NCBI GenBank assembly: GCA_024401645.1 | Contig: JAKSKR010000019.1 | Coordinates: forward strand, 1-55,181 | DNA length: 55,181 bases | Direction of reading: 5' to 3' | Source: Paludibacteraceae bacterium | Lineage (GTDB): Bacteria > Bacteroidota > Bacteroidia > Bacteroidales > Paludibacteraceae | In this document: positions 1-7,316 of the stretch, one piece after another | Position numbering within the stretch: position 1 is the stretch's first letter | Layout of the letters: every line of letters starts with the position of its first letter | Translations under genes and position numbers: made by a program | The notes under the pieces: generated by a model | What the model was told of the DNA's origin: nothing | What the model saw: only the letters and a program-made list of their open reading frames with translations | The model's database searches: none

Positions 1-19
1 GCATTAAACAATAAAAACG

Positions 20-58
20 AAATGGCAATGCGACGTAAAAGTGCATTGCCATTTTTGT
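20..58. terminator. Bidirectional hairpin terminator
   Basis: A 12-bp perfect stem (arms 20-31 and 43-54) is followed by TTTTTG on the plus strand and by a T-rich stretch on the minus strand. It can end the minus-strand small gene at 67-234 and any plus-strand gene that lies left of the window. Confidence 0.8.
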
Positions 59-66
59 GAAAGTGA

Positions 67-234
67 TTATTTCTTTTTCCTCTTCTTCTTGCCAGTTATG
101 GCGTCTATAACGGCTTGTCCTATCTTACGCTGAACGCCACCCTTTGTGGTTGGTATGCCGGTCTTTTTTGCTACCTTGTTCTTAAGTCCACTAATGCCAA
201 GCGCTCGTTTCCATGAAAAACTTAATCCAAACAT
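67..234 (-). CDS. Small basic conserved-looking protein, 55 aa
   Basis: This 55-residue frame starts MFGLSFSWKRALGI and ends in a run of Lys/Arg (GKKKRKKK). It is strongly basic, with an SWKRALG-type N-terminus and a TGIPTTKGG middle. I recall similar small basic proteins annotated as hypothetical in Bacteroidales, but I cannot name a family. Its ATG lies only 7 nt after the stop of the 213-aa gene upstream (242-883), so the two are probably co-transcribed and perhaps translationally coupled. A clean bidirectional terminator follows at 20-58. A nucleic-acid-binding role would fit the charge but is only a guess. Confidence 0.6.
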   Translation of the reverse strand: MFGLSFSWKRALGISGLKNKVAKKTGIPTTKGGVQRKIGQAVIDAITGKKKRKKK

Positions 235-241
235 GTTCTTG

Positions 242-883
242 TTAAATAATTGCTTTGTTTATCGTGTTGAAAATCTTGAAGTTACCCCCCCCCTTGCGAG
301 CGTCTGACGATTCCATTACGTCTGCGTGGTCTGCCTTTATGGCGGTTATACCAGCTCCGCCAAACACGTATAATGAAATTTCGTTATTCCCTTGCTTGAG
401 TTCGGTGATGCAAAGAGGCTCGTGCAAGATAAAGAATGGACATTTAAAAGTGTCACCCTTCTTGAAGACGGTGTTGGTCTGTTCTTCTATGGCGTAAGTG
501 TTGTTGACCAGATGTTTTATCTTAATTCTTCTGTTCGGCTCCCATAAAATCTCTAAATGTGCATTCTCCTTCAATTCGGTAGAGTAGACGGCATCAAAAA
601 CCTTCTTGAAATTTACCGTTATGAAATCATCCCAATTCTTGTAGCCCAAATATTTCGATAAGACATTGAGTGTGCTGTGACGAATGTTTTCGGCTCCACT
701 AATATATCCCCATAAGCGTTTTAGGGTGGTAGACGATAACATTTCGTTGGTACTATTGGTAATGACTTCAGTCAAGTAATTAAAATCTGAAGGGGTTCTG
801 ACTTTTAAGCCTGCTGTTCTCTCTAATTCTGCTTTTAAAAATTGAATTTCTTTAGAAGATTTTTTAAAGTTACTTTTCTCCAT
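242..883 (-). CDS. Putative DNA-binding regulator, paralogue A (213 aa)
   Basis: Function unknown. The N-terminal ~95 residues contain RTPSDFNYLTEVI, then SSTTLKRLWGYISG and STLNVLSKYLGYKNWDDF, a predicted all-helical segment that looks like a helix-turn-helix or other small DNA-binding fold. The C-terminal half (ILWEPNRRIKI, VFKKGDTFKCPFFILHEPL) looks like a small beta domain. It is a clear paralogue of the protein at 1107-1694, sharing the same motif order. Upstream, four heptamers at 936-972 are spaced 10 bp apart and may be its operator. The coding strand carries a run of nine G (plus-strand C at 285-293) close to the 3' end: one extra G would stop translation at once, and one fewer would end it within about seven codons. 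The ATG used by its start is preceded by a TTTCTTTG sequence resembling a -7 box. The small gene 67-234 follows. Confidence 0.75.
   Translation of the reverse strand: MEKSNFKKSSKEIQFLKAELERTAGLKVRTPSDFNYLTEVITNSTNEMLSSTTLKRLWGYISGAENIRHSTLNVLSKYLGYKNWDDFITVNFKKVFDAVYSTELKENAHLEILWEPNRRIKIKHLVNNTYAIEEQTNTVFKKGDTFKCPFFILHEPLCITELKQGNNEISLYVFGGAGITAIKADHADVMESSDARKGGGNFKIFNTINKAII
285..293 (-). repeat. Homopolymeric G9 tract inside coding region
   Basis: Nine consecutive C on the plus strand, read as G9 in the 213-aa gene near its 3' end. Slippage by one base in either direction would truncate the last ~15 residues. This is a candidate phase-variable tract, or a spot prone to sequencing error. 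Confidence 0.6.
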
Positions 884-935
884 CTTTAAAACTGTCGTTT
901 CTTCAACAAAGAAAATACAATATTATAATTTTTGC

Positions 936-975
936 TTGGTCCTTTTTGGTCCTTATTAGTCCGTGTTGGTCCTTA
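936..975. repeat. Four direct repeats at exact 10-bp spacing (putative operator)
   Basis: TTGGTCC occurs at 936-942, 946-952 and 966-972, and TTAGTCC at 956-962. The start-to-start distance is exactly 10 bp each time, so all four lie on one face of the helix. They sit upstream of the gene at 242-883, the nearest one about 20 bp upstream of the -7-like box at 907-914 (read on the minus strand), where a -33 element would be expected. This layout suits cooperative binding of a regulator, possibly one of the two paralogues. Confidence 0.65.
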
Positions 976-1106
976 TTTTGTTCGCTTATAATCACAATCT
1001 TGACTATAGGTTGCCCTTTTGCATTGAGATTTATTAAGTTATGTGATTCTTAAAATTTCTGTGCTTTTTAAGTGGAAATGATAGTCGATGAAAATGAAAG
1101 CAGCTT

Positions 1107-1694
1107 TTACACTTTTTCAATCTTTTTAATCTTTGTCAGTCCGTCTTTTGCGCCCATAACGAAAGGAACAGGCTCGTTGTTGCCATGAATAAGGTTGGCA
1201 ACATACAATGGCTCATGAAGAATAAAGATGCTGCACTCAAACGTGTCGCCAACCTTAACTTTGCTGTTCTCGGCGCTGACAACTTCAAAAAGTAGACCTT
1301 TGCAGTAGCGCACAACAAGTTTTCGGTTGGGTAACCATTCGATGGCTATTAAATCGTTTGGCTCTAAATCTTTTACATCTAGGCCGCCGTTCGGTAGAAT
1401 GCTCGACTGGCTGTCGTCGCCCAACGATTCCTGGAATTCCTCCCAATGACTGAAACCAATATATTTCGATAGGATGTTAAGTGTGCTAAGACGGGTAGTG
1501 CCGGCTCCTTCTATGTACCCCCACAAACGTTTTAGGGTGGTCGGACTCAATATTTCGCCTGTTTCATCGGCAATGAGTTCGGACAAGTCTATAAAGTCGG
1601 CTGGTGTGCGAAGCGTAACTGTTGACTTTAATTCTATTCTTTTCCTAAGTTCTACGATTTCCGGTGAACTTTTGTCTTGATTCGTTTTCCCCAT
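1107..1694 (-). CDS. Putative DNA-binding regulator, paralogue B (195 aa)
   Basis: Paralogue of the 213-aa protein at 242-883, with the same order of motifs: LRTPADFIDLSELI, SPTTLKRLWGYIEG, STLNILSKYIGFSHWEEF, then IEWLPNRKLVVRY and VKVGDTFECSIFILHEPL. I chose the ATG at 1694 because MGKTNQDKSSPEI then aligns with MEKSNFKKSSKEI of the paralogue. A start at 1724 would add ten residues. The N-terminal half looks like a DNA-binding helical domain and the C-terminal half like a small beta domain; neither is assigned to a named family here. It is divergent from the Ser/Thr kinase at 1840, so the ~145 bp between them holds both promoters. A role in controlling the kinase or the small downstream genes is inference from position. 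Confidence 0.75.
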   Translation of the reverse strand: MGKTNQDKSSPEIVELRKRIELKSTVTLRTPADFIDLSELIADETGEILSPTTLKRLWGYIEGAGTTRLSTLNILSKYIGFSHWEEFQESLGDDSQSSILPNGGLDVKDLEPNDLIAIEWLPNRKLVVRYCKGLLFEVVSAENSKVKVGDTFECSIFILHEPLYVANLIHGNNEPVPFVMGAKDGLTKIKKIEKV

Positions 1695-1761
1695 GGTTAT
1701 GTATTTTCCTTCAAAGAAAATCATTTTTCCAATTCATTGCTAGAAGCTGGTTAAAATTTTT

Positions 1762-1771
1762 ATTGGCCAAT
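1762..1771. promoter_or_regulatory. 10-bp palindrome in divergent promoter region
   Basis: The palindrome ATTGGCCAAT lies between paralogue B and the kinase gene, upstream of the kinase promoter. It is a possible operator for a dimeric regulator, with weak evidence because it is short. Confidence 0.3.
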
Positions 1772-1802
1772 TATATATGAGAGATTTTTTCAGGTCGTTT
1801 GA

Positions 1803-1831
1803 TTGCTCTTCCCTTAAATTGGCTAACTTTG
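1803..1831 (+). promoter_or_regulatory. Bacteroidetes-type promoter of kinase gene
   Basis: TTG at 1803-1805, an 18-bp spacer, then TAACTTTG at 1824-1831, matching the TTG/TAnnTTTG pattern. It leaves a very short leader before the ATG at 1840, which argues against the upstream in-frame ATG at 1777. Confidence 0.65.
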
Positions 1832-1839
1832 TTTTAATT

Positions 1840-3213
1840 ATGCAGACTTCAGATTACTCAACATCGGGCGTATTGCCAGGACCGCCAACCGAACTCAGCA
1901 ACCGGTTTTCCGATTTCCTGGAACTGAAACGCATGTCTTTTTGCCGATTGGTTAAGGCGAAGCGTTTTGGCAGGTGGTTTGTGCTCAAATGTCTGCGACC
2001 TGAATTTGTTGGCAATCCGTTTTACGAATGTCTATTACAGAAAGAAGCTGAAATTACCCTGCGGCTCGATCATCAAAACCTAATCAGGTGCTATGGGTGG
2101 GAAGAAGTGAACACTTACGGCCATTGCCTGGTTCTTGAATTCGTTGATGGCGTTACCTTGACTGATTTTCTTAAGACAAAACCAAAGACTGGTGTGCTTA
2201 AGAAGATTGTCGACGATGTGTTGTCGGCAATGGACTACTACCATTCCTTACAGGTAATTCACCGCGATTTGAAACCTTCAAACATTTTGGTGACAAGAAA
2301 TGGTTTGCGTGCCAAGATTATTGATTTCGGCTTGTCTGATGCCGACAACTATGCCGTTCTAAAGCAACCGGCAGGGACACTGCAGTATATGGCCCCTGAA
2401 CAAAAAGAAGGCAGTGTTGATATTGACGCCAGATGCGACATTTATTCGTTTGGCGTTTTACTCCAACAAATGTTTTTAGGCCGTTGGTCGCCATTCTATT
2501 TGCTCTTGTCAAAAAAATGTGTCAACCAGAATCGTGATAAACGCCCTCAAAACGTAGGCGATATTCTTCTGTATTTGAAACGATGTAGGTCGGCAATGTT
2601 GGCAATGCCAATTGTTCTTGTCCCTTTTGTGCTCATTGGGGTAATTCTACTGCAACCTAAACACCAATCTGAAAATTTAATCAACAGAAACGATACCGTA
2701 AGGATGGTGACCGAGGTCGAAAGGAAGGTGATTGATACGGTTTATGTTAAGAGTGTTACAGAAAAGGTTGTGCGCGATACGGTTCGTGTTGGCAGCCAAA
2801 TACCGAAGGAACGACGGGAAATACAGGCACAAATGACAGCATACGTAAATAAGCAAATGGCTCCTATAAAAGAACGTGTGGAAAAAGGTGCGTTCTTGTA
2901 CGACTTGTCGTTTCAAGCCTCGCTAACCAATTGTTTCCAATTTTGTAAGAAACAGTTGCGCAACGACATGAAGGGACGTGTGTCGGTTTCTTACCCAAGG
3001 GAAATGCTCTACAACGACATCGATAGCATTGCGGGAACTGTTACGGCACGCCTTCGAAGCGAATATGAAGACGAATTGCCAAGTTTTGTAGATGCATATA
3101 ATGCTCTTCTAATTCAGCTGGACCAAGATACGTCGCTAACCCCATCTGACATTAATCGGCTTTACAATGAGTTCCAAAAAAAATATGAAGAGAATGTGCT
3201 GAAGTATGAGTAA
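1840..3213 (+). CDS. Membrane-anchored Ser/Thr protein kinase
   Basis: A 457-residue Hanks-type kinase with a cytoplasmic N-terminal catalytic domain (about residues 25-255), one membrane helix near residue 260 (PIVLVPFVLIGVILL) and a charged, coiled-coil-prone C-terminal domain expected outside the membrane. Visible motifs are the ATP lysine in FVLKCL, a Glu in QKEAEI, the catalytic loop HRDLKPSN, the magnesium DFG loop and the APE motif, so catalysis looks intact. The glycine-rich loop is not recognisable (LVKAKRFGRW takes its place). The start at 1840 is chosen from the promoter at 1803-1831. The C-terminal region has no PASTA repeats, unlike Firmicutes kinases. Its substrates are unknown. 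The divergent paralogous regulators next door are candidate partners by position only. Confidence 0.88.
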   Translation: MQTSDYSTSGVLPGPPTELSNRFSDFLELKRMSFCRLVKAKRFGRWFVLKCLRPEFVGNPFYECLLQKEAEITLRLDHQNLIRCYGWEEVNTYGHCLVLEFVDGVTLTDFLKTKPKTGVLKKIVDDVLSAMDYYHSLQVIHRDLKPSNILVTRNGLRAKIIDFGLSDADNYAVLKQPAGTLQYMAPEQKEGSVDIDARCDIYSFGVLLQQMFLGRWSPFYLLLSKKCVNQNRDKRPQNVGDILLYLKRCRSAMLAMPIVLVPFVLIGVILLQPKHQSENLINRNDTVRMVTEVERKVIDTVYVKSVTEKVVRDTVRVGSQIPKERREIQAQMTAYVNKQMAPIKERVEKGAFLYDLSFQASLTNCFQFCKKQLRNDMKGRVSVSYPREMLYNDIDSIAGTVTARLRSEYEDELPSFVDAYNALLIQLDQDTSLTPSDINRLYNEFQKKYEENVLKYE

Positions 3214-3316
3214 TATTTGTAATTTAACTTTTTTTAAAGGTTTGTTCGCCATTTCTGCATTAAAATACAAATATTGCTAAAAGTGACTGATTTTATGGCC
3301 TAAAAGGTTGCTCAAC

Positions 3317-3362
3317 TATATTTGTGATAAAAATTTTATTTAACTTTGCCGAGTTATCTTTG
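3317..3362 (+). promoter_or_regulatory. Cluster of three -7 boxes ahead of acyl-CoA carboxylase operon
   Basis: TATATTTG (3317-3324), TAACTTTG (3341-3348) and TATCTTTG (3355-3362) all fit TAnnTTTG. No -33 TTG is ideally spaced, so which one is used is unclear. The resulting leader of about 120-165 nt contains inverted repeats (3383-3406, and GTTGA/TCAAC flanking an AT palindrome at 3409-3439). Confidence 0.5.
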
Positions 3363-3488
3363 TATAGCTATAGGAAGATTTCGCTTGATTAATTAGATTC
3401 TTAAGCGGGTTGACGCGGTATAATTAATTATCTATCAACACTATAATTTATTCTTCTTGTGGCTCTGCATGGTTAAGTCTAACACTTT

Positions 3489-5003
3489 ATGATAAAAAAG
3501 ATTTTAGTTGCCAATCGTGGTGAAATTGCAGTTCGTGTAATGCGTTCGTGCAAGGAAATGGGAATCAGTACAGTAGCAGTGTTCTCTGAGGCTGACCGTA
3601 TGTCTCGCCACGTGTCTTATGCCGATGAGGCATGTTGTATAGGTGGCCCTGTTTCAAAGGACAGCTACCTCAATATCGACAATATAATTGCCGCAGCAAA
3701 GCGTTTCGGCGCCGATGCCATTCACCCTGGATATGGTTTCCTTTCTGAAAACGCTACTTTTGTAGAACGTTGCGAAAAGGAAGGCATCATCTTCATTGGC
3801 GCTCCTCTGAAGGCAATGGTTGAAATGGGCGACAAGATTAATGCCCGTACAACTATGATTGCAGCAGGTGTACCGGTAGTGCCTGGTACCCACGAAAACC
3901 TCGAAACCGTTGAACAGGCTAAAAAGCAGGCTGCTGAAATTGGCCTCCCTGTCTTGTTTAAGGCTTCTGCTGGTGGTGGCGGTATGGGTATCCGTCTCGC
4001 ACGTACCATGGAAGAAGTTGTCGATGCTTATACAGCAGCTAAGAGCGAAGCTAAGGCTAACTTTGCTAGCGACTTGGTCTATATCGAAAAGTTCATTGAA
4101 AATCCTCACCATATCGAATTCCAGATCATGGGTGATAAGCACGGCAACGTTATTCACCTTTGCGATCGCGAATGCTCGGTTCAGCGTCGTCACCAGAAGG
4201 TGATTGAAGAAAGCCCATCTCCACTTATGACACCAGAGCTCCGTAAGGCAATGGGCGAAGTGGCTGTTAAGGCTGGTAAGGCTGTTAACTATGTTGGTGC
4301 TGGTACTATTGAGTTCATGGTTGACAACAACCGTAACTTCTACTTCCTTGAAATGAATACACGCTTGCAGGTTGAACACCCAATTACAGAAGAGGTGCTT
4401 GGTCTTGACCTTGTTAAGCTTCAGATAAAGGTTGCCGATGGCCAACCTTTGGAAATTAAGCAGGAAGACATCAGTCAGCGTGGCCACGCTATTGAATGCC
4501 GTATCTGTGCTGAAGATGCTGAAAACAACTTCACTCCTGCTCCAGGCTTCATTAAGCAGTTGACCGAACCGCTTGGTATTGGTACTCGTGTCGACAGCTA
4601 TGTTTATGAAGGTTACGAAATTCCAATCTACTACGACTCAATGATTGGTAAGCTCATCGTTTGGGCTACCAACCGCCAATATGCAATTGAACGCATGCGC
4701 CGTGTTCTTTACGAATACAAGATTACTGGTGTGAAGACCAACATCAGCTACTTGCGTAAGATTATGGACGTGCCCGATTTCGTTGAAGGTCACTACGACA
4801 CAGGCTTCCTTGAAAAGAACGCTGAATTGTTGGCTGGCGAAAAGACTTACGAAGCTTCTAAGTCTGAAGCTGAAGACATTGCCATCTTGGCTTCTTATAT
4901 GGACTACATCGTCAACCTCGACGAGAATACTTCTCGCAATGGCGACAACCGTCCTATCAGCCGCTGGCGCGAATTCGGTAAGCGTGCAATGATTAGAATT
5001 TAA
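3489..5003 (+). CDS. accC: Biotin carboxylase subunit of acyl-CoA carboxylase
   Basis: ATP-dependent carboxylation of the biotin on the carrier protein, the first half-reaction of acetyl-/propionyl-CoA carboxylase. The 504-residue length is typical of the alpha subunits used in propionyl-CoA carboxylase-type complexes, slightly longer than E. coli AccC. The N-terminal domain starts KILVANRGEIAVRV; the ATP-grasp domain has the glycine-rich loop KASAGGGGMGIR, then HIEFQIMGD, CSVQRRHQK and the catalytic EMNTRLQVEHPITE; the C-terminal domain has RGHAIECRICAED. It is the first gene of a three-gene operon: the carrier follows after 28 nt and the carboxyltransferase after it. A 7-codon mini-frame at 3469-3492 overlaps the start codon (stop and start share TGA/ATG bases), which could affect initiation. 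Substrate specificity cannot be read from this subunit. Confidence 0.93.
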   Translation: MIKKILVANRGEIAVRVMRSCKEMGISTVAVFSEADRMSRHVSYADEACCIGGPVSKDSYLNIDNIIAAAKRFGADAIHPGYGFLSENATFVERCEKEGIIFIGAPLKAMVEMGDKINARTTMIAAGVPVVPGTHENLETVEQAKKQAAEIGLPVLFKASAGGGGMGIRLARTMEEVVDAYTAAKSEAKANFASDLVYIEKFIENPHHIEFQIMGDKHGNVIHLCDRECSVQRRHQKVIEESPSPLMTPELRKAMGEVAVKAGKAVNYVGAGTIEFMVDNNRNFYFLEMNTRLQVEHPITEEVLGLDLVKLQIKVADGQPLEIKQEDISQRGHAIECRICAEDAENNFTPAPGFIKQLTEPLGIGTRVDSYVYEGYEIPIYYDSMIGKLIVWATNRQYAIERMRRVLYEYKITGVKTNISYLRKIMDVPDFVEGHYDTGFLEKNAELLAGEKTYEASKSEAEDIAILASYMDYIVNLDENTSRNGDNRPISRWREFGKRAMIRI

Positions 5004-5031
5004 TTTTTGAGAGTAACCCCAATTTTTATAT

Positions 5032-5565
5032 ATGGAAGTTCATGTAGGTAACCGTGTTGCTAATGTAGAACTCATTAGCAAGGAAGGTAATAAGGTGCAG
5101 ATTAAAATCGATGAGAAGTTATACGATATCGATTTCATCATGGCCGAGAACGGTGTCTGCTCTATCCTTACCGGCGACGGTAAGTCATACAACGCAGAGT
5201 TGAAACGTTCCGACGATGGCCGTTCTTACCAGGTTAATACACATTTTAATACATACCCTGTCGAAATCATCGACTCACAGGCTAAATACCTTCGCAACCG
5301 TAAGAAGGATGCTGGTGCCGAGGTGCAAGACCACATTGCTTCTCCAATGCCTGGTAAGGTCGTTAAGATTCTTGTTAAGGAAGGCGACAAGGTTAAGGCT
5401 GGAACTAGCGTTATCGTAGTTGAAGCCATGAAGATGCAGAGCGATTACAAGGTTACTGCCGACTGCATCATCAAGTCAATCCTTGTTCAGGAAAACGAAG
5501 TCATCGATGGCAACCAGACGCTCATTCAGCTCATGCCAGATCCTGATGCAAAGGTTGAAGATTAA
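5032..5565 (+). CDS. Biotin carboxyl carrier protein of acyl-CoA carboxylase
   Basis: Carries the covalently bound biotin between the carboxylase and carboxyltransferase sites. The last ~75 residues form a biotinyl domain: IASPMPGKVVKILVKEGD, then VVEAMKMQ, with Lys134 the predicted biotinylation site, and a final hairpin ending in LIQL. The first ~100 residues are a small beta-rich region probably used to bind the carboxylase. The length of 177 aa is longer than decarboxylase-type carriers and fits acyl-CoA carboxylase sets of Bacteroidales. It lies between accC and the carboxyltransferase, all on the same strand. Confidence 0.9.
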   Translation: MEVHVGNRVANVELISKEGNKVQIKIDEKLYDIDFIMAENGVCSILTGDGKSYNAELKRSDDGRSYQVNTHFNTYPVEIIDSQAKYLRNRKKDAGAEVQDHIASPMPGKVVKILVKEGDKVKAGTSVIVVEAMKMQSDYKVTADCIIKSILVQENEVIDGNQTLIQLMPDPDAKVED

Positions 5566-5653
5566 TAACGAGATTAATTGATGTAGGTGGTGCCCTATTT
5601 TCTGATGCCACACCTCGTGGTAAAGGCACTGCAACACGTCTAATATATTTTTT

Positions 5654-7189
5654 ATGGAAAGCAGACAAAAAAGAGTTGAGGATTTTATCGAAAGGGACAG
5701 ACTGGCTGACCTTGGCGGTGGACAGGCTCGCATCGACAAACAGCACGAAGCTGGCAAAATGACCTCTCGTGAGCGCATCAATACCCTTCTCGATCCAAAC
5801 ACATTTGTAGAAATAGACAAGTTCGTTCTTCACAATTGTTCTAACTTCGGTATGGACAAGAAGAAGTTCGACGGTGATGGTATAGTTTCTGGTTATGGTA
5901 AAATTGACGGCCGCTTGGTTTTCGTTTATGCTTACGATTTCACCATTTGCGGTGGCTCTCTTAGCCGTACCAATGCTAACAAGATTGTTAAGGTTCAGAA
6001 GATGGCTTTGAAGATGGGTGCTCCTATCATTGCTATCAACGACTCGGGTGGTGCTCGCATTCAGGAGGGTATCTCTAGCTTGGCTGGTTATGGCGACATC
6101 TTCTACCAGAACACTATCTCTTCTGGTGTTATCCCTCAAATTTCAGTTATCATGGGCCCTTGCGCTGGTGGTGCTTGCTATTCTCCTGCACTTACCGACT
6201 TCATCTTCATGGTGAAGGAACAGAGCCACATGTTCGTTACTGGTCCTGACGTTGTTAAGACCGTTACTCACGAAGAAGTAGATAAGGAAGAATTGGGTGG
6301 TGCTTCTGTTCACGCTTCTCGCAGTGGTGTTTGCCACTTCGTAGGCGAAACTGAAGAAGATACCTTGATGATGGTTCGCGAGTTGCTTAGCTTCTTGCCT
6401 TCTAACAACATTGAAGATCCGTTGATCCTTCCTACACAGGATAGCCCAACACGTGCTAACGATTCATTGGATGAACTCATCCCTGAAGATCCTAGCAAGC
6501 CATACGACATTAAGAAAATTATTGAAGACATTGCCGATGACCGCAACTTCTTCGAAGTTCATGCTAACTTCGCACAGAACATCGTTGTTGGTTTCATCCG
6601 TCTCGATGGTAAGACTGTTGGTATTGTTGCTGACCAACCTGCATTCCAGGCCGGTGTTCTCGACATCGATTCTAGCGACAAGGCTGCACGTTTTATCCGT
6701 TTCTGCGACTGCTTCAATATTCCTATCGTTACTCTTGAAGACGTTCCTGGTTTCTTGCCTGGTTGTGCACAGGAGCACAACGGTATCATCCGTCATGGTG
6801 CCAAGATTGTTTATGCTTACGTAGAAGCTTCTGTTCCTAAGATTACTATCATTACCCGTAAGGCTTACGGAGGTGCATACATCGTTATGTCTTCTAAACA
6901 CACTGGTTGCGACATCAACTTTGCTTACCCAAGTGCCGAAATTGCTGTAATGGGTGCTGAAGGTGCTGTAAACATCCTTTACCGTAACCTTAGCGAAGAA
7001 GATAGAAAGAAGACTATCGAAGAATACGAGAAGACATTCTCAAATCCTTATCGCGCTGCCGAATTGGGTTATGTTGACGAAATCATCATGCCTAACCAGA
7101 CTCGTGCAAAGTTGATTCAGGCTCTCGATATGGCTCAAAACAAGGTTCGTAGCACTCCTGCAAAGAAGCACGGTAACATTCCGCTTTAA
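5654..7189 (+). CDS. Acyl-CoA carboxylase beta (carboxyltransferase) subunit, propionyl-CoA type
   Basis: Transfers the carboxyl group from biotin to an acyl-CoA, probably propionyl-CoA (giving methylmalonyl-CoA) or, in reverse, decarboxylates methylmalonyl-CoA. The 511-residue chain has two crotonase-fold halves: the first with INDSGGARIQEG and IMGPCAGGACYSPALTD, the second with VGIVADQP, DVPGFLPG and AYGGAYIVMSSK. This single-chain layout matches PccB/MmdA rather than E. coli AccA plus AccD. No membrane subunit gene of a sodium-pumping decarboxylase is next to it, which favours a soluble carboxylase. In Bacteroidales this step belongs to the succinate-propionate pathway. A strong terminator follows at 7217-7247. 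An 88-nt gap separates it from the carrier gene. Confidence 0.92.
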   Translation: MESRQKRVEDFIERDRLADLGGGQARIDKQHEAGKMTSRERINTLLDPNTFVEIDKFVLHNCSNFGMDKKKFDGDGIVSGYGKIDGRLVFVYAYDFTICGGSLSRTNANKIVKVQKMALKMGAPIIAINDSGGARIQEGISSLAGYGDIFYQNTISSGVIPQISVIMGPCAGGACYSPALTDFIFMVKEQSHMFVTGPDVVKTVTHEEVDKEELGGASVHASRSGVCHFVGETEEDTLMMVRELLSFLPSNNIEDPLILPTQDSPTRANDSLDELIPEDPSKPYDIKKIIEDIADDRNFFEVHANFAQNIVVGFIRLDGKTVGIVADQPAFQAGVLDIDSSDKAARFIRFCDCFNIPIVTLEDVPGFLPGCAQEHNGIIRHGAKIVYAYVEASVPKITIITRKAYGGAYIVMSSKHTGCDINFAYPSAEIAVMGAEGAVNILYRNLSEEDRKKTIEEYEKTFSNPYRAAELGYVDEIIMPNQTRAKLIQALDMAQNKVRSTPAKKHGNIPL

Positions 7190-7216
7190 GGCTTTAATAA
7201 AACCTATTATACAGAA

Positions 7217-7247
7217 AGACGTAACGTTTTCGTTACGTCTTTTTTTA
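7217..7247 (+). terminator. Rho-independent terminator of carboxylase operon
   Basis: Perfect 10-bp stem (7217-7226 with 7231-7240), TTTT loop and a run of seven T after the stem. Confidence 0.93.
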
Positions 7248-7257
7248 TTTTCACATC

Positions 7258-7287
7258 TTGCGCTTTCAAATTTATTCAGTACCTTTA
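7258..7287 (+). promoter_or_regulatory. Promoter of T9SS type B cargo gene
   Basis: TTG at 7258-7260, a 19-bp spacer, then TACCTTTA (7/8 match to TAnnTTTG) ending at 7287. Transcription would begin near 7294, downstream of the first in-frame ATG (7287), so the ATG at 7317 is the likelier start. Confidence 0.6.
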
Positions 7288-7316
7288 TGCACTACAATGT
7301 TTTGCTTTATACGATA

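Noticed and set aside
3654..4487. A long minus-strand frame inside the biotin carboxylase gene
   Set aside because: It is the mirror of a strongly conserved coding gene and has no family motif.
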